64,000 nt of DNA from Thuidium tamariscinum (Eukaryota; Streptophyta; Bryopsida; Hypnales; Thuidiaceae): assembly GCA_947034885.2 (NCBI GenBank), contig OX344756.2:24473489-24537488 (forward strand). The letters run 5' to 3'. The notes under the pieces were generated by a model. The model had not been told where the DNA came from. It did no database searches and was given only the letters and a program-made list of their open reading frames with translations. Shown in pieces: positions 1 through 12,980 of the stretch. The position numbers were made by a program, and so were the translations under genes. How positions within the stretch are numbered: the stretch's first letter is position 1; every line of letters starts with the position of its first letter.

Positions 1-145
1 TTTGGATAAAGTTAAACTCAAAATATCAAGACCTGTTGCGAAGGCACTTACCTAAAAATGATTTAATTTTTGAATCAATAGGTGCATTCTTCATTTAGCC
101 TAAAATAATGCTAGAATTAATTCATTGACCTCTACATTCTCTTGG

Positions 146-627
146 CATAAGAGGATTTTTAGCTGGTTTACAAGACTGCGAGTTCCCAAACGCTGGGAAC
201 ACATTGGGAACTCTGGGAACACAATGCTGATGTGGTCGAGCAACTGCCACATCAGAAAATACTAATTAATTAATTAATTATTATTTTAAAAATATTTTAT
301 TGAAAAAAATTAAAAATTAAAAGCATTTTCTTTCCTTTTTAAACATTCTGAAATTTTTTGGAAAAAAAAGTTTTTAATGCTTTCAATCTTGGATGCTTGT
401 AATAGCAGAGGTGAAGATGTGGTGCATGAAAAACAAATAAATATTTCTATTTGTAGAAATTTCAACTAAAATTTTGTCTTACTATTTTCAAAATTTTCAT
501 TCAATTTTAATATTTTTTTTTCAAAATTCAAAAATTCAGACCAACAGGGGGCTGGTCTGCAGCAGTGGGAACAATTTTTGGGAACACCCCTGAAACAGTC
601 TTCTTGGGGGCCAGAAATCCTCTTATG
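146..627 (-). mobile_element. CATWAG-family MITE, copy 1
   Basis: Short non-autonomous DNA element of 482 bp. It begins CATAAGAGGATTT and ends with the exact inverse AAATCCTCTTATG. Inside the ends lie the two landmarks shared by the family: a GTTCCC-rich arm with a 'GTGGTCGAGCAACTGCCACATCAG' type motif near the left end, and a CTGGTCTG/CCGTTTCAG-like arm near the right end, so this copy is inverted relative to most others in the window. The centre is AT-rich and non-coding. The base run after the right end is GGTTAA, the ending expected of a TTAA-targeting element, but the left flank does not match, so no target duplication is claimed. Confidence 0.75.
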
Positions 628-3600
628 GGTTAAGGTTTGACAATTGTATGAAAATTTACTTCTCACCATTTATTGAAGGAACTAAATTTTATTGATGAAT
701 ATATGAGTAGGGCAAAAACTTTAGACCTTTAAAGTATTAAAAGAATAATAGCATCATTAAAAGATACAAGTTGACAATAAGAATATAAAATTAATTACAT
801 CCATATGTGATAATGGATTGAAAATGTCATTGTCAAAGTTTTTTTAAACCCTTAATGATCTAAATAGAACAAAAATTTAGGCTCTCAAAAAGTTGGTCCA
901 AATAATACCATTTTATGGACTTTGTAAAAATGAAGAGTCTAGATGTCTAATTTGTTAGATATGTTCTTTGGGCAAAAACTATGGTATTGATTCTACATTG
1001 ACTTTGGTTTGTGAGAGTCCAAATCCTATCTACAACTACATTCACGTATCAAAATGCTCTCATTCACAATGTATTTAGGGTTTTGGAAGTAGGAATGCTA
1101 CAAAACAAAGTTAGTGCACTTAACTTAGTAACTAGCACCTCCATTAGATTTTGAAAAAGAAAGATTTTTTTTGTGTTAAATGGATAAATCTCACCTAGTC
1201 TACACAATGTAAAATGTTTAAGGTATCTAAGTTAAAGTTATATAAGAGTGACCTATGCAAGTTTAACCTATGTAGTCTCAAAAGTTATATAGGTCTAAGT
1301 TGTATAACTCTAACCTTTGTAAGCCTAACTTATTCACAAAACTTCACACAACTTGTAACTCTCTTGCTACTTGTAGTCCTTATACTTTGAAATTGCTGAC
1401 CAAAATTGAGTATTGTAAGTACATGAAAAAACATGGATGTCATGAACTAAGATTTTGTTATTTCTCATACAAATCTTTCCTTTGAAAATAGAACTATAAT
1501 ATAACAAATTAATCACAATGCAAATATGTTCAATCAAATATGAAAAAAAGAACAAAAAAGAAAGACTTGGTTTTAGAGGTTTTGGTACTATAATTCTTCA
1601 ATGCTAAAACTTGTAGAACTTCACAGTCAAAAATCTTGTTATGGAGGTGACCTTTGTCATAAAGTTGCACTACAACATTTTAATGGAAGTCATAGGTGTC
1701 TTAGCAAACAAAATTTATACTAACAATTGTGCAAAGAATCAAATCTGAATTTTGTTTTTGGCTTCAATTGTACATGAAGCCAAGGATGTCTATTGATACT
1801 CAAGAAATTTATTTTACTAAAGTCTCTTCATTGTACGAATGTATGAAAGCTTGTAGTAATATGTCATCACTCTTAAAGCCAACATGCTTTTCACCAAGCA
1901 AAATTAAAATTAAAAAAATTAGCATTTTAGTAGTTGGACAACCTTATCATGTTGCCAAGTTTTGGTGGAGGATGAATTTTATTCCAAAACTCTCATCAAT
2001 TTTGAAATTTCAAGTATACAAATCCGATTTGGTCATTTTCAGTGTTGTAGTACCTTACAAGGAAGGATTCTTCTAGATCAACAAGACTAACCAAAATCAT
2101 AAGATGTCCCTTGACAACCATTCATGCCCGTGAAGAAGAACTGTAAATTTTATTCACCACAGACAATGAAAAAAATCCTAATCCTACAATGTGACTGTTC
2201 TTCTACATTCCATCCAACCAATGAGGTGTGATGCTCCTCCAAACAAAGCATTGTTCACTAGCAACAACAAAATCACAAGCTGTCGAGATGGCAATAGAAA
2301 TGAACCCCTACCTTTGCATACAAAGTTTGTTCCACCATCTCTCCTAATTCAAAACTTACTTCTCTACAATTTCCATCAATAACTTATTATCAATACCATT
2401 AACTAACTCAAAGTTCTACCTTGAGGAAGAGCCTAGCAAGACAAATTACAAAGTGACCAAAAGAAATTTGTGATTTTGTTAAGAAGCACCGATTGAAAAT
2501 GAAAACCCATACAAGGCTAGGGCTACATGGATTTCTTGTGAATGTCATCAAAAGAGAGCATTCTTTAGCTATGTGTCATGTCAATTTGTTTCCACAAATA
2601 GGTTAGCAAAGCTAAAGGGGAAAGGCATCACCTTGTTGCTTAATTTCTTCCTCTATGATCATTGTTGGATAACAATTCTCACCTGATTCTAGAATTGCAA
2701 CTTGCAGAGGCAACATCTACGGAAGAAGTTGCAATTTGAGGGGTCAACATGCTCTTTCTTCTATTGTAGAGGCAAATTCATCTTCCAAACATACTAGTGT
2801 AGTGTACTTTGTGTAATTGTTACAATCAAAATCAAAGTAAAAGTCATTTTTTAATTTTTTTAATCCATAAAAACTTTGAAACTGAATAATTTTCCTACAA
2901 ATGTAGGTTGGAATGCCAAAAAAACAAAACTAGTGCACTCCTCCGTGCTGAGGACTCTTCAACAATATCACAAATGTAATTGCAAGATACTCAGTTTGGG
3001 AGATCTCAATGTAACACAAAACAAACAAACAACCTATAAGTTTGATTTCACCATTCACACCCTAACCCTAATTGACAAAGGTTTGATTTGGATTGGAAAG
3101 GATTCCATTTGGAGGGAGCTCATATGTAGTGTGTCCAAATTTCTCTACTACAATTTGATGATTACATACACCTTCTAGTACAAACATTAATCCCAAAGTG
3201 TCACAAAGGACAAAAAGTGTCTTCTAGGTTTTTGTCTTCGAAAAAACTGGAACTTATTGGGCTCATTTGAAAAAACTTTCAAATGATTTAGGTAGATCTA
3301 CCAAAGTACTTTTAAATGAGATTGTTGGCTAGAAAATTTGAGAGCACCTTGCTTTTAGATTGGTGTTTGAATTTCACTCTTTGAGGAAAGTGCTTAGAGC
3401 CTATTGACATAGGCTCCATCACTTATGTCACTGAAAAGAAACTTAGGTCTTGGGTTTAGGGTCATAGAAAGGATGGCCGCTAGAGACTATTGTTGTGGTT
3501 GTGGTATCTAAGATAGATTTAGGCATAGGATTTTGGTGCACTTTCTTCAAGCTCGTTTGGCGATGTTGAATGAGACATGCACTTTGAATTCCTATTCCCC

Positions 3601-5210
3601 AAAATTTGGGGAGAGAATAGTGGGGCATTGATTGTTAGGACATGCTAATTACCGTAGAGTTCGGATGGCAACTGATTTCTCATTGCAATTTGAGGGTTTG
3701 CATTGTTACACAAGAGAGTTGCAATCATGCGCAAGGACAATCCCACTTTCTTCTACTATAGTTGGCGCAATCATTCTTCCTTCACTTCCATTGAGTAGTG
3801 GCTGCCTTTTAAAGTGAATCTTCTAGGAACTTAGTGGGGGGAACGTGGAATGACAAGATATGCAATACAATCAATAGAATAAGAGGGTCCGCAAAGTGGT
3901 GTGAATTCAGTTCAAGTAGTAGATTGCAGTAGAAATTCCTAAAGGTGATGCTATGTAACTTCTTGGAGCACTTGTAGGCAAAAGTAAATATAATTGACGA
4001 GTGGTTCTTTAAGTGCAAGTGTAGTGAGCGACAATAGAAGAAGATTTTGAATTGCTTGGATGTCTACTACTTGAGCTACCTTTTTTAAGTTGGCAAGATT
4101 TACCTTTGGCCAAAGCAGCCTACCAATATCAATTTTAGATACCACTTTAGAGAATTAGAGCTCAAGTTGCTCGCATTCTAGAGTGGAAGGAGTGCACATC
4201 ATTTCCTTTGTACATTGAGGCATTGGTTTGGAAATTGTGGCCCAACAACGTTGTCCCAAATGAGTGCCAAAAAGGCCAGGAGGGTAGTTGCAAAGATCTT
4301 ACTTACCTTATGCAACCCCAAAAAATAGCACCAGATTAGGAGAAAAATGTTGGACATAGTGAGAAGAAATGCACCCGAGACTTTGGAAGAGCTTGCAATG
4401 CCATCAATTGCAAAGGCCAAACTAGGCACGTACGCAAAGGCAATGATGGAAAGCCAAGCCCCACTACTAGTGCAAAGTGAACACCAACCAAAGGCAACAC
4501 TTCTATCTATGGAAAAAAATGCGGTAGTATAGAGTCTTTTCAACGGACAACTCATGGTACTTTGATGCCATGTCCATAGGATACGGGGGGTTGGGGGGTC
4601 ATAAACTCCATATAAATTCAACATATCTGTAGTAGGATTCACCTACAATGATGAATCTCTAGCACAAGGTGGAGGTGAATTTACCAACTTTGTGAAGGCC
4701 ATCACGACTAGGAAGGGGTTGCTCCTCCTCTCCCAATTTATAATGAGCATGGAGATGAGAGCTTGCCAAGCCATGTTTAGGCCCCTGATCATTTAAGTAG
4801 AGGATGTACAAACCTAAAGAAAAAAAATAGGGGGGTAGAGGGAATACAAAGTCTAAGAAGATTTCAGACATTTTGATGACACCACGTGGTTGGTCACCAC
4901 CAACCATTGGCTTGAAGAACCGTGGTTCTACACCAATTTCAAGGCTCACCATACAACAGTTGTGAGTGGTGAGGAATTTAATCAACATAGTGGATGTTGT
5001 AGTAATATTGCATGAAGTACATTGCCTCACTAGCTTAGACTCATCTAGAGGTGGCAAATCTCCACAAAGTCTACATAATTGTAAAGGGGCACCTTCAATA
5101 TCCACATGTACAAGTGGACAAGAAAAAAATGAGTTGTTCACAAGCAAAATTTTTTAGGTTTGTATACCTCATGTAACTGAGAAGATTGCTAGCATGATGA
5201 ATACTTTGCC
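628..5210. other. AT-rich intergenic DNA, no gene recognised
   Basis: About 4.6 kb with only short open frames, none of which I recognise. The longest are a 147-codon and a 162-codon minus-strand frame at 4199-5147. Their translations show no family motif and plus-strand frames overlap them, so they are treated as chance or decayed repeat DNA. No inverted termini or tRNA-like fold stood out. Confidence 0.5.
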
Positions 5211-5720
5211 TTGAAACTCGACAATTTCAGCCAATGGAAAGAGGCGCCTAAACTTCATATGAGGGTCCTCCAAGCTATTTTGGGACTAAATCTGACCTCA
5301 AATGGCAAACAAACCTTGAAAGGTGACATCATCCAACAATTTGTCAACTCGGTTAGAGGTGGAGACATGCTACTCGTGTATTTCAACAATATCATCGACA
5401 AAATTGCAATGGCCAAAAAAACACCATTTGGTTGAATATGCAGATGGTGTTGGTTTGTTAGAACACCAAGCTATGAGCACATATTACGATGGATTCTATC
5501 TCCAATGGGCTATAGCGGCGAGCAACAACAATTTTTGCTACACTTCAATACAGCGTTTGACGTTGACGAAGGCCTTACACCCTTCCTTGTTGCAAGGGAT
5601 TTGGAGTTGTTTCCTCTGACAAGGCCAAATAACCCATTGATTCCATCAAATTCACCCAAGGTCGGTGTAACTTACTCGGACTACTTAGTATTTACTATGG
5701 CTTGTCTTAAGCGCAAGTGA
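5211..5720 (+). pseudogene. Broken open frame just upstream of the transposase relic
   Basis: One reading frame stays open for about 170 codons from 5211 to 5720 except for a single TGA at 5433-5435. Base composition is less AT-biased than the surrounding DNA. The translation begins MKLDNFSQWKEAP and ends FTMACLKRK. I do not recognise the family. It stops 14 bp before the probable start of the piggyBac-type transposase relic and lies on the same strand, so it may be a second gene or host-derived cargo of that element, or an unrelated fragment. Equally it could be a chance open frame. Function unknown. Confidence 0.3.
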
Positions 5721-5733
5721 GGATTCTTCCACG

Positions 5734-7165
5734 ATGGAGGACAATTTCAATCCAAACTGGGCAACACAATACTACAATTTTGCGTATGACTCGGATGCCA
5801 ATAACTCCAAATAGGATGAACAAACCAAATGTCGTAGATGAGGTGGATCCCTTTTCCGATCTTGACGTAGATAAAAGTTTGTTTGACGCATGTCATAGAG
5901 ATGATCACCAGGACTTCCTCAATACTACTTTAGTCAGAGATTAAGAGACATTTTCAAGGCCTCGGCCAAGCCCAAGTCATAGACAAGGCCGTCAAATGGT
6001 GTCGTTTCATAAATTTCTCTCTTAGTTTTGGTTGGAGTTCGTTTTTGTAGTCATTTGTACAAAAACAAATAGGTATGCACTTCAAGATAGTATAAAGCAT
6101 CTAGGTGTCTTGAATAGGCATGGGAAATGGGAGTTTTTGATGACAAATGAAGTCAAAGCATGGTTGGATGTTTTTGTTTTGATGGGCTTCAAACAATAGC
6201 CCACCATTCAGCCATATTGGTCAAAACAAAGGTTTTATAGGTGTCTAGTGATAAAAATACGTTATGAAGTGTTTGCAATTTGAGCAAATCCTCTCCTGTT
6301 TACATTTGGTGGATAACATGTCACTAGTGAAAGATGAAGCTGCTATAGGATATGACAAAATTAGGAAGTGACATTGGTAGATAGAAGGTTTTGTAGGTAG
6401 TTCGAAAGTAGCCTACAATTGTGAAAAACACCTTGCCTGTAATAAAATCATGGTGACTTACAAAGGTAGAAGGTGTGACATAAAGCCCTATATGAAAGAG
6501 AAGCTCATCAAATATAGAATCAAAGTATGGTATTGTGCTAGTAGCAAGTCCTACTACATGTACAATCTAATGGTATATGAAGGCCATAAGAACCAAAAGA
6601 TAGAGAAGGATCTGGATGCCAAAGTTGTACTTGCATTAATTGATATTGGACGCGATGGATTTAGAACATGTAGTAGTCACAAATCATTTCTTCACCTCTC
6701 TTCAATTGGAAGATACTTTTTTGTCTATTGGGACTTCAATGACAAGAATTGTCAAGTCTAATCAAGTTGGTATGCATTCTCACCTAACCTAGTATGCAAA
6801 GGACTTAGCTAGAGGCACATTGATTAGAGCCATGAATAGATTACAACACATGGTAGCCTATGTTTAGTTTGATGGCTGCCCAGTTTTCTTTCTCAATACA
6901 TCTTTTAATCCACTAAGTAGTAGATGCACAACTCTTAGGTGGATGAGTGGCCATCGTGATGAATATCCTACATCTTCCATTCAAAAAAAATATTTAGAGG
7001 AGATGAGAGATGTAGACGTTGTTGATCAATGTCATACTAAATATGCAATCTAAATCATGTCACACAAATGGTGGCATCATCTATTGTTTTTCATCTTTGA
7101 TACTTCTTTAGGGAATGCCTATGTACGGTACAAAGCTAATTGCATTGGTCATTGTAACAAAGGCC
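5734..7165 (+). pseudogene. Decayed piggyBac-type transposase (DDE_Tnp_1_7 family)
   Basis: Intact relatives cut and paste elements at TTAA sites. The relic begins with an acidic segment after an ATG at 5734, then shifts frame near 5820. From about 6026 it reads ICTKTNRYALQDS, the family's 'ETNRYA.Q' block, followed by the W-T-EVKAWLD-MG and PYWSK blocks. From 6450 the frame holds MVTYKGRR, the IKVWYCASSKSYYMY block and a VYEGHK block, which correspond to the family's 'MV.FKGR...KVW..ADS..GY...F.VYTG'. After another shift at about 6650-6700 it reads HFFTSLQLED and VKSNQVG, then FDGCPVFFLNTSFNPL, DVVDQCHTKYAI and SHKWWHHLLFF, the C-terminal landmarks. Several in-frame stops interrupt it. The first catalytic Asp (normally 'DE.MV') reads Asn (NKIMV), the second Asp is not recognisable, and the third (VVDQ) is present. 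The element's ends were not found. Family assignment is strong; loss of function is clear. Confidence 0.85.
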
Positions 7166-10100
7166 AGTTGAAGCGCCCGAACTTAGGGGGGTCAGTTCTT
7201 GCATTTTTGAAACATACATGCAATGGAACATAGGGAGGATTTAATTCATTTGGAAAAATATTAATAAATATTTATAAAAAAAATTACATATAAAGTAAAG
7301 GTCATGAAATGTGGCAAGTTATAAGTTATAAGAAATGTAGGTAGCCAAAAAATATGTTCTATTATTTTTTAGGTACATGTAATTTAGGGGCAAGAGAATT
7401 GTATCCAAGGAATTGTATTTAATAGGGTTTGTTTGTATTATATCAGAGTTACAATATTGTACTACATTAGAGTTTTAGTATTGTACTACGTCAGAGTTAC
7501 AATATTGTATTACATTAGAATTACAGTATAGTACTTGTACATTAGAGTTACAATATAGTACTACGTTAGGAAATGAAAATGTGGAGCATTACAACAATAT
7601 CTCCGAATCAGTAGATGAAGGTGCAATTTCAAATCTATAGATTTTAAGATTAGGTCGATTCATCAACAATTCACATACTGCAATCAAAAGAAAATATTCA
7701 TTCATTCTTCATTTGTGGATTTCATCTATTATTGTATAATTCACACCATAAATAATTGAATCTTTGAGCTATATGTATTATGAAAATTTTTAATTATTTA
7801 TATGCAATTTTCATTTGAATGTTACTTTCAATTATTTGCAAATAATCCTTTTGATTATAAAAGTAGTTTTGATAATATTTTCTTCAAAAGAAAAAATTAT
7901 TGTGATTAAAATGAATCAAATTGCAAGAATATAATAAATTTATTTATTTTTGCACATATTATAGATATATATTACAAAAATTCTTACAACATTTTAAAGC
8001 AGTACATTAGTAGTACAAAACAACAATTTGGTTTGAGAAAATATTTTTGTCTTTGGTATCCAATGGTCAATCTAAGAGGTTCACATCTTTCAATAGCAAT
8101 ACGGGTGGCCATTGAAATGTAGAGATACGACAAGGTTGTGTACAAACAATGTTACAATTATTAGTGGTTTCATTTTCAATGGCCTCATCTAATATGAATT
8201 GAGGGAGTTGAATTATCTTCCCTAATCATGTGTCTTCAGAAACCACAACAACCTACACTACATGTTTGAAAGTAACCAACGTAAATGTGATCAATTTTGG
8301 AATTTAACTAGAAAAACAACTTCAATAAATACTTGAAAGTATGTCTTATACATTGTGATATATAGAAATTCACATACTAAATTAGATAGTTGCAGTAATA
8401 TTACAAAACACCTAATTATTAGCAATTCTCTTCAAAAGTTCCTTTTTCAATTTATATATTGGTAGATCTTTTAATTCTAATGTTTTATGTTTGATTCATT
8501 CATGCTAATTGGTGTTGAAGTGCAATTGTTGTTTACATTCACATGTCAATGCATCTGAAAGTATATATGTTCAAATGGAACTCTTTCAATAAAAAACGCA
8601 TTTCCTAAACCTTAAACATAGCATTGTTTGAGATTGCATAAGATTTTGAGTTAGAAATTGAATCCTTTTTTTCTATGAACTTTTTCCTTGTCACTTTTAC
8701 TTTTCATTATTATTTTTCTTAGTTTTTTATTTACAAAAAATATAGGCTAAAAAAAATTGCATTGACCTATATATTTTAAGTAATGATATAGATGATTATA
8801 TAGGAGATTATTCTACATTAGGTAATGATAGGGGCCCTCTTAATGTTTCTTAGGAGGTAAATAGGCCCCCAAAAAATACCCCTTTGCCACACGTGGGTCC
8901 CCCAAATGTAGTGAGAGTGACCTCCTTGAGTACTCAAAGTATCGAGCAGACTTCTATTATGAGGTGGTGTCCTAGCTTATAGCTCTTGTGTTTGGGTTAG
9001 GTCAAACTATTAGGAGCTTCAATATATCTCAAGTTGTAGGATTCATCAACGTCGGTCTATAGGCATGCAATGAAGAGAATGCCAACTTTGTGGGCAAAAA
9101 CAAAACTGCTTCTGTCTTCGTTGTGGTGAGGCATTATTATGCCAATGAAATTATTTTTGCCTAGTTCACTCCCATGCAAAGTTTGTTGCAAAAATTTGAT
9201 TGTAATGCAAGGCTCCAAATTTGACATTATGTAAACTATTGCAAAGAGACAAGTGTGCAAAAGAGGTTCAACTATGATTGTCACCTCTTAGGTGTAGTTA
9301 TAGTGTGTCATCATTGACACATTTGGAGGGGCACCTAAGTTGTGACTTAGTGTCTTATCTTGTTTGGTTGGTGTTCGATTGAATCATGTGTAGGTTTATG
9401 CAGGCTTTTGGTGAAGGATGGTAGTTTTAGGATAGTGATGGGTGTGAGGTCAAGGATCCAAATAGCACACATATGTGGTTTAAAGAGATGAGCACTTTGG
9501 GGTCCATAGTATAGTCTTTGGTAGATGCTTTGGAATGGATGTGTATATTTTTATAAGTGTTAAATTTCGTTGTATTTTGTATCAACTAATATAGTGTCAA
9601 TTCAAAAACTTGTTGTTTGTATGTATACATATTTTGAGAATATTTGAGTTGCATGAAGAACTATGTTGCAACTATTGCAACTATTTTTTGCTTCATGCCA
9701 ATAGGACATGTCAACAACCACGAATATTTTTGCTAGTCCGATGGTCGTGGAGTGTTTTCCTGCAAAAGTTGTTGCTTCCCATATCTTTAGGCATGGTGGC
9801 CTTTTCCATCTAACACTCCAAAGCTAGGGTAGCCCAATAGTCCTCTGAGTTTTGGAAAAAGATGGTCAAATTTGATTTTTGAAGCCTTATCATTGGAGAT
9901 TGTGCCATTGAATTATCTCCAATTTTTGGGGGGTGTCTCTAAATGCATCGAAGGGATTTTGTGAACTCGTTGTCCTCATTTTGTGGGCATTTTCTGAATT
10001 AGGAAGCATTGTACTTCCCTACTTATAGAAGGCTCCAGAAATGTTGTCAAGTACAATATATGATAGCAACTTTTGTAGGTTTTTCAAGTGTGACGGGTGT

Positions 10101-10494
10101 CTTATGTGATGGTGCTCATATTTGTAGTTCACTAGTATAGCCAAATCTAATTTTTTCATGGGTGACCCTCCTCTCAAGCAAATCCAGTATGTTTTCCACT
10201 GCCTTTTCTACATCTTCGTATAGCGTTGCAAAGAGAATAAAAACCTTTTCAACCGAGAATTCATGGCTCAATTTTTTCTAAGATAAAACGTAGGCTTCTG
10301 AACATTTAGATTGTACAATTGGATATATCTACACCTTCATGGATGCTCGGAAAATAATGCGCATATTTGGAGAGGATTTTGTTGTTCTTAGCTTGCACGG
10401 AAATTGAATGTCACTTTGGAATTAATTTAGCTCAAGCAATCACCTCACAAACTAAACCTAAAAAACCAAGTGGACAATACCTTGATTGGCAAGC
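7166..10494. other. AT-rich intergenic DNA
   Basis: No supported gene. It holds a small minisatellite at 7444-7567 and otherwise AT-rich, low-complexity DNA with scattered short frames. The right terminus of the piggyBac-type element may lie in here, but I could not identify a TTAA-flanked end with confidence. Confidence 0.5.
7444..7567. repeat. Minisatellite, about 24-bp unit, five copies
   Basis: Five imperfect tandem units resembling CAGAGTTACAATATTGTACT followed by ACATT or ACGTT. Units differ by single substitutions and small insertions. Located just downstream of the transposase relic. Confidence 0.75.
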
Positions 10495-10749
10495 CATTAG
10501 AGGATTTTTGAGGCCATTAGAAGACTGCAAAAACGTAGTTTTTGTCGCGTGAACAGAAATCCGACGTGGTCAAGAGAGTGCCATGTCATTGATTTAAAAA
10601 TAAAATAAAAATTGGGCTTTTTTTCATATTTCAGGACCCCAATTTATTTACTTTTTTTTTTTTGGGTAAATGCTGGCCTGACAACAGCCAACAGTTACAG
10701 GAACAATTTTGGGGAACAGCCCCGAAACGGCCTCAAATCCCCTCTAATG
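10495..10749 (-). mobile_element. CATWAG-family MITE, copy 2
   Basis: 255 bp. Starts CATTAGAGGATTT and ends CCCCTCTAATG. It carries the family arms: a ACGTGGTCAAGAGAGTGCCAT segment on the left and a GGGGAACAGCCCCGAAACGG segment on the right, placing it in the inverted orientation like copy 1. Non-coding. No direct target duplication seen in the flanks. Confidence 0.7.
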
Positions 10750-12980
10750 ATAGGAACAAATGTAAGATTTGTATGAAATTTCAATCCACATATAAGAAAA
10801 TAGTGAAGATGTAAAGTATCATTCCAAGCTTTGAGAGACATTAAACCCTTGTAACTAAAACTAAAAATGATTCATACCTCTAGTTAGGCTAATTGCTTGT
10901 TTTGTTTTGTTTGTTTGTTACATTGACATCTCCCAAACTATACACCCAATAATTACGTTCTTGGTACCATTAAGAAAGCCATCAGCAAGGAGGTGTTGTA
11001 GGCTTTGTGTTTTATGGTGTTTAGATCTTTAGTGTAGAAGTTATTGAATTTGGAAGTTTTTATGAATTAGAAAATTGAAAAAAATACTTTTATTTTTATT
11101 TTGGTTGTAGTAGTGGCACTGTCTGTGTAGGTCTAGCTTAGCAAGTTTATGTTGTAATATTTTATTTTTTGGCAAGTAGATAGGAAGTTTTTTGTTTTTG
11201 GCACTTTATAAAGACATTCCAAAATTTGGATTGATTCTTTCTATTCATGTATAAATGTATTCTTTTTTCTAATTTTTCTCAAGAACAATTTTTTCTAATT
11301 TTTAGGAATAGTTGTAAATAATTTTTTAGAGTTTTGACATCTTTCAAGTTCTCTTGAGTTATTTACAAAACTAACCTATATGTATGGTAGGGCCCACTAG
11401 TATTTTTGAGACAATACTGCAAACCAAGTTTATCAATTTTCCTACTATATGTTTTTCTTTGAATTTTTATTTATTTATCCCTCTATCTAGTACTTACTAT
11501 CAATAATCTAATGTTGTCATTTATCTAAAACAAAGCCCAACGGTTATATTGTTCTTGTTGAGGTTGTAGTGTAAATGTACTTAAGATCAAGGTAGAAATA
11601 GTATAAAGAACATTATTTGTATTAGGATAATTCATGTATATTAGAAAATGTTATTTAAAAAAAAAATTGATTACAATAGTATTTAAGTGGCATATTTCAA
11701 TGGTATTACTTATGATAGAAAATTTCAATTGCCACGTATTTATCGGGCTCATATATCTAAGGATTACCAAATTTTATATATATATATATGTACACATGCA
11801 AGTAATCATTTTTAAATTACTTACTTTATTTATTTCAATTTCTAAAAGATACACTATTGTACATGAAGGTCTTATTTGACACTCAAGGTGCCAAAATTGA
11901 GTTTCTACATTAGATGCTGATGGATCCACTTCACAATAGACCATTAGGAAGATGACACATGTCATTTTTATTGTGGAAATGGCTTAATTTCTGCCTAATA
12001 AAATGCAATATAAGATTGTTACAATAGTTCATTTCATAATGATTGAAATAGATGGTGTACCAAAATCAATTATCAGATATAACCAAATTTGATCATGGAA
12101 TCATTGTGAAGTGAAAAAACTAGTGATAAGGTAGAACCACCCATACCTAATCACTTAAACAATTTTGGAATAGATCATGAGGAATATGATGATGTGCAAA
12201 TTTCTCCTATGCAGAAAGATAGGAAATATGAGGATTGCAAATTTGGTTTGCAAATGAGTTGGAATTCCTTTCAAATTGCAAATGCAAGTTAGTTGGAAAA
12301 AATTTTCATTTTTGAAAGTGATTTAAACTTCAACAACCATGAATCATCACACTGCATTTCTTTTCTTCAACAAAAGAAGGTATGATCATCCACAAATTTA
12401 TAAAGCAACAGTAGTCATGAAATCCTCTACAAACAAAAATTTAAGTACACATATAAACACTCGTTACGGACCTCTTTATTGCATTGAGACTGGTCGTTGA
12501 TGCCAAGGCCACATTCTCAGGATACAAAACACTTACTTACAGGGAAATGTCCAATTTCCCAAGAGCAGTTTCTATGCCTCTATAAATTACATGATTTCCA
12601 AAATATAATCAGTATGTGGGCGGCAGTAAGTCTCCCTGTTCTTCCAGTCGCTCTTGAAGACCTATGAGCAAATGGTACCAATTTAATTCATCCAGACGCC
12701 GTCTGTTCTATCGGATGACCCTGGTAGCTTTATGAAATATGCGGTAGTACTCTTGAGGAAAGAGTTGAAAGAATCTCTGAGCACCATATAATTTGAATCT
12801 GAAAACCATCTTTTGATAATCTTGAAGTCCGAAAAAGGTGTTACGAATAATGTAGACCGAGGAAACCAAAAATCCTGGTTAGGAATTTGGGAACTGGATA
12901 TTTGGCATGGAATTCGTTTTAAATCTAGAGTACAAAGTAGAAAAGCTTATCAGGCAGAGTTCGTCTTAAGCGCATGGAAG
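10750..12980. other. Intergenic DNA and probable 3' region of the GH43 gene
   Basis: AT-rich from 10750 to about 12450 with no recognisable gene. From roughly 12450 to 12980 composition becomes more balanced. This part lies directly downstream of the minus-strand GH43 stop codon and probably includes its 3' untranslated region. No polyadenylation signal was pinned down. Confidence 0.45.

Noticed and set aside
1729..2076. 115-codon plus-strand frame
   Set aside because: Translation has no domain features, the start is not supported, and both flanks are AT-rich non-coding DNA.
4199..5147. Minus-strand frames of 147 and 162 codons
   Set aside because: No recognisable motif, no splice partners, overlapping frames on the other strand, and they lie in repeat-like DNA.
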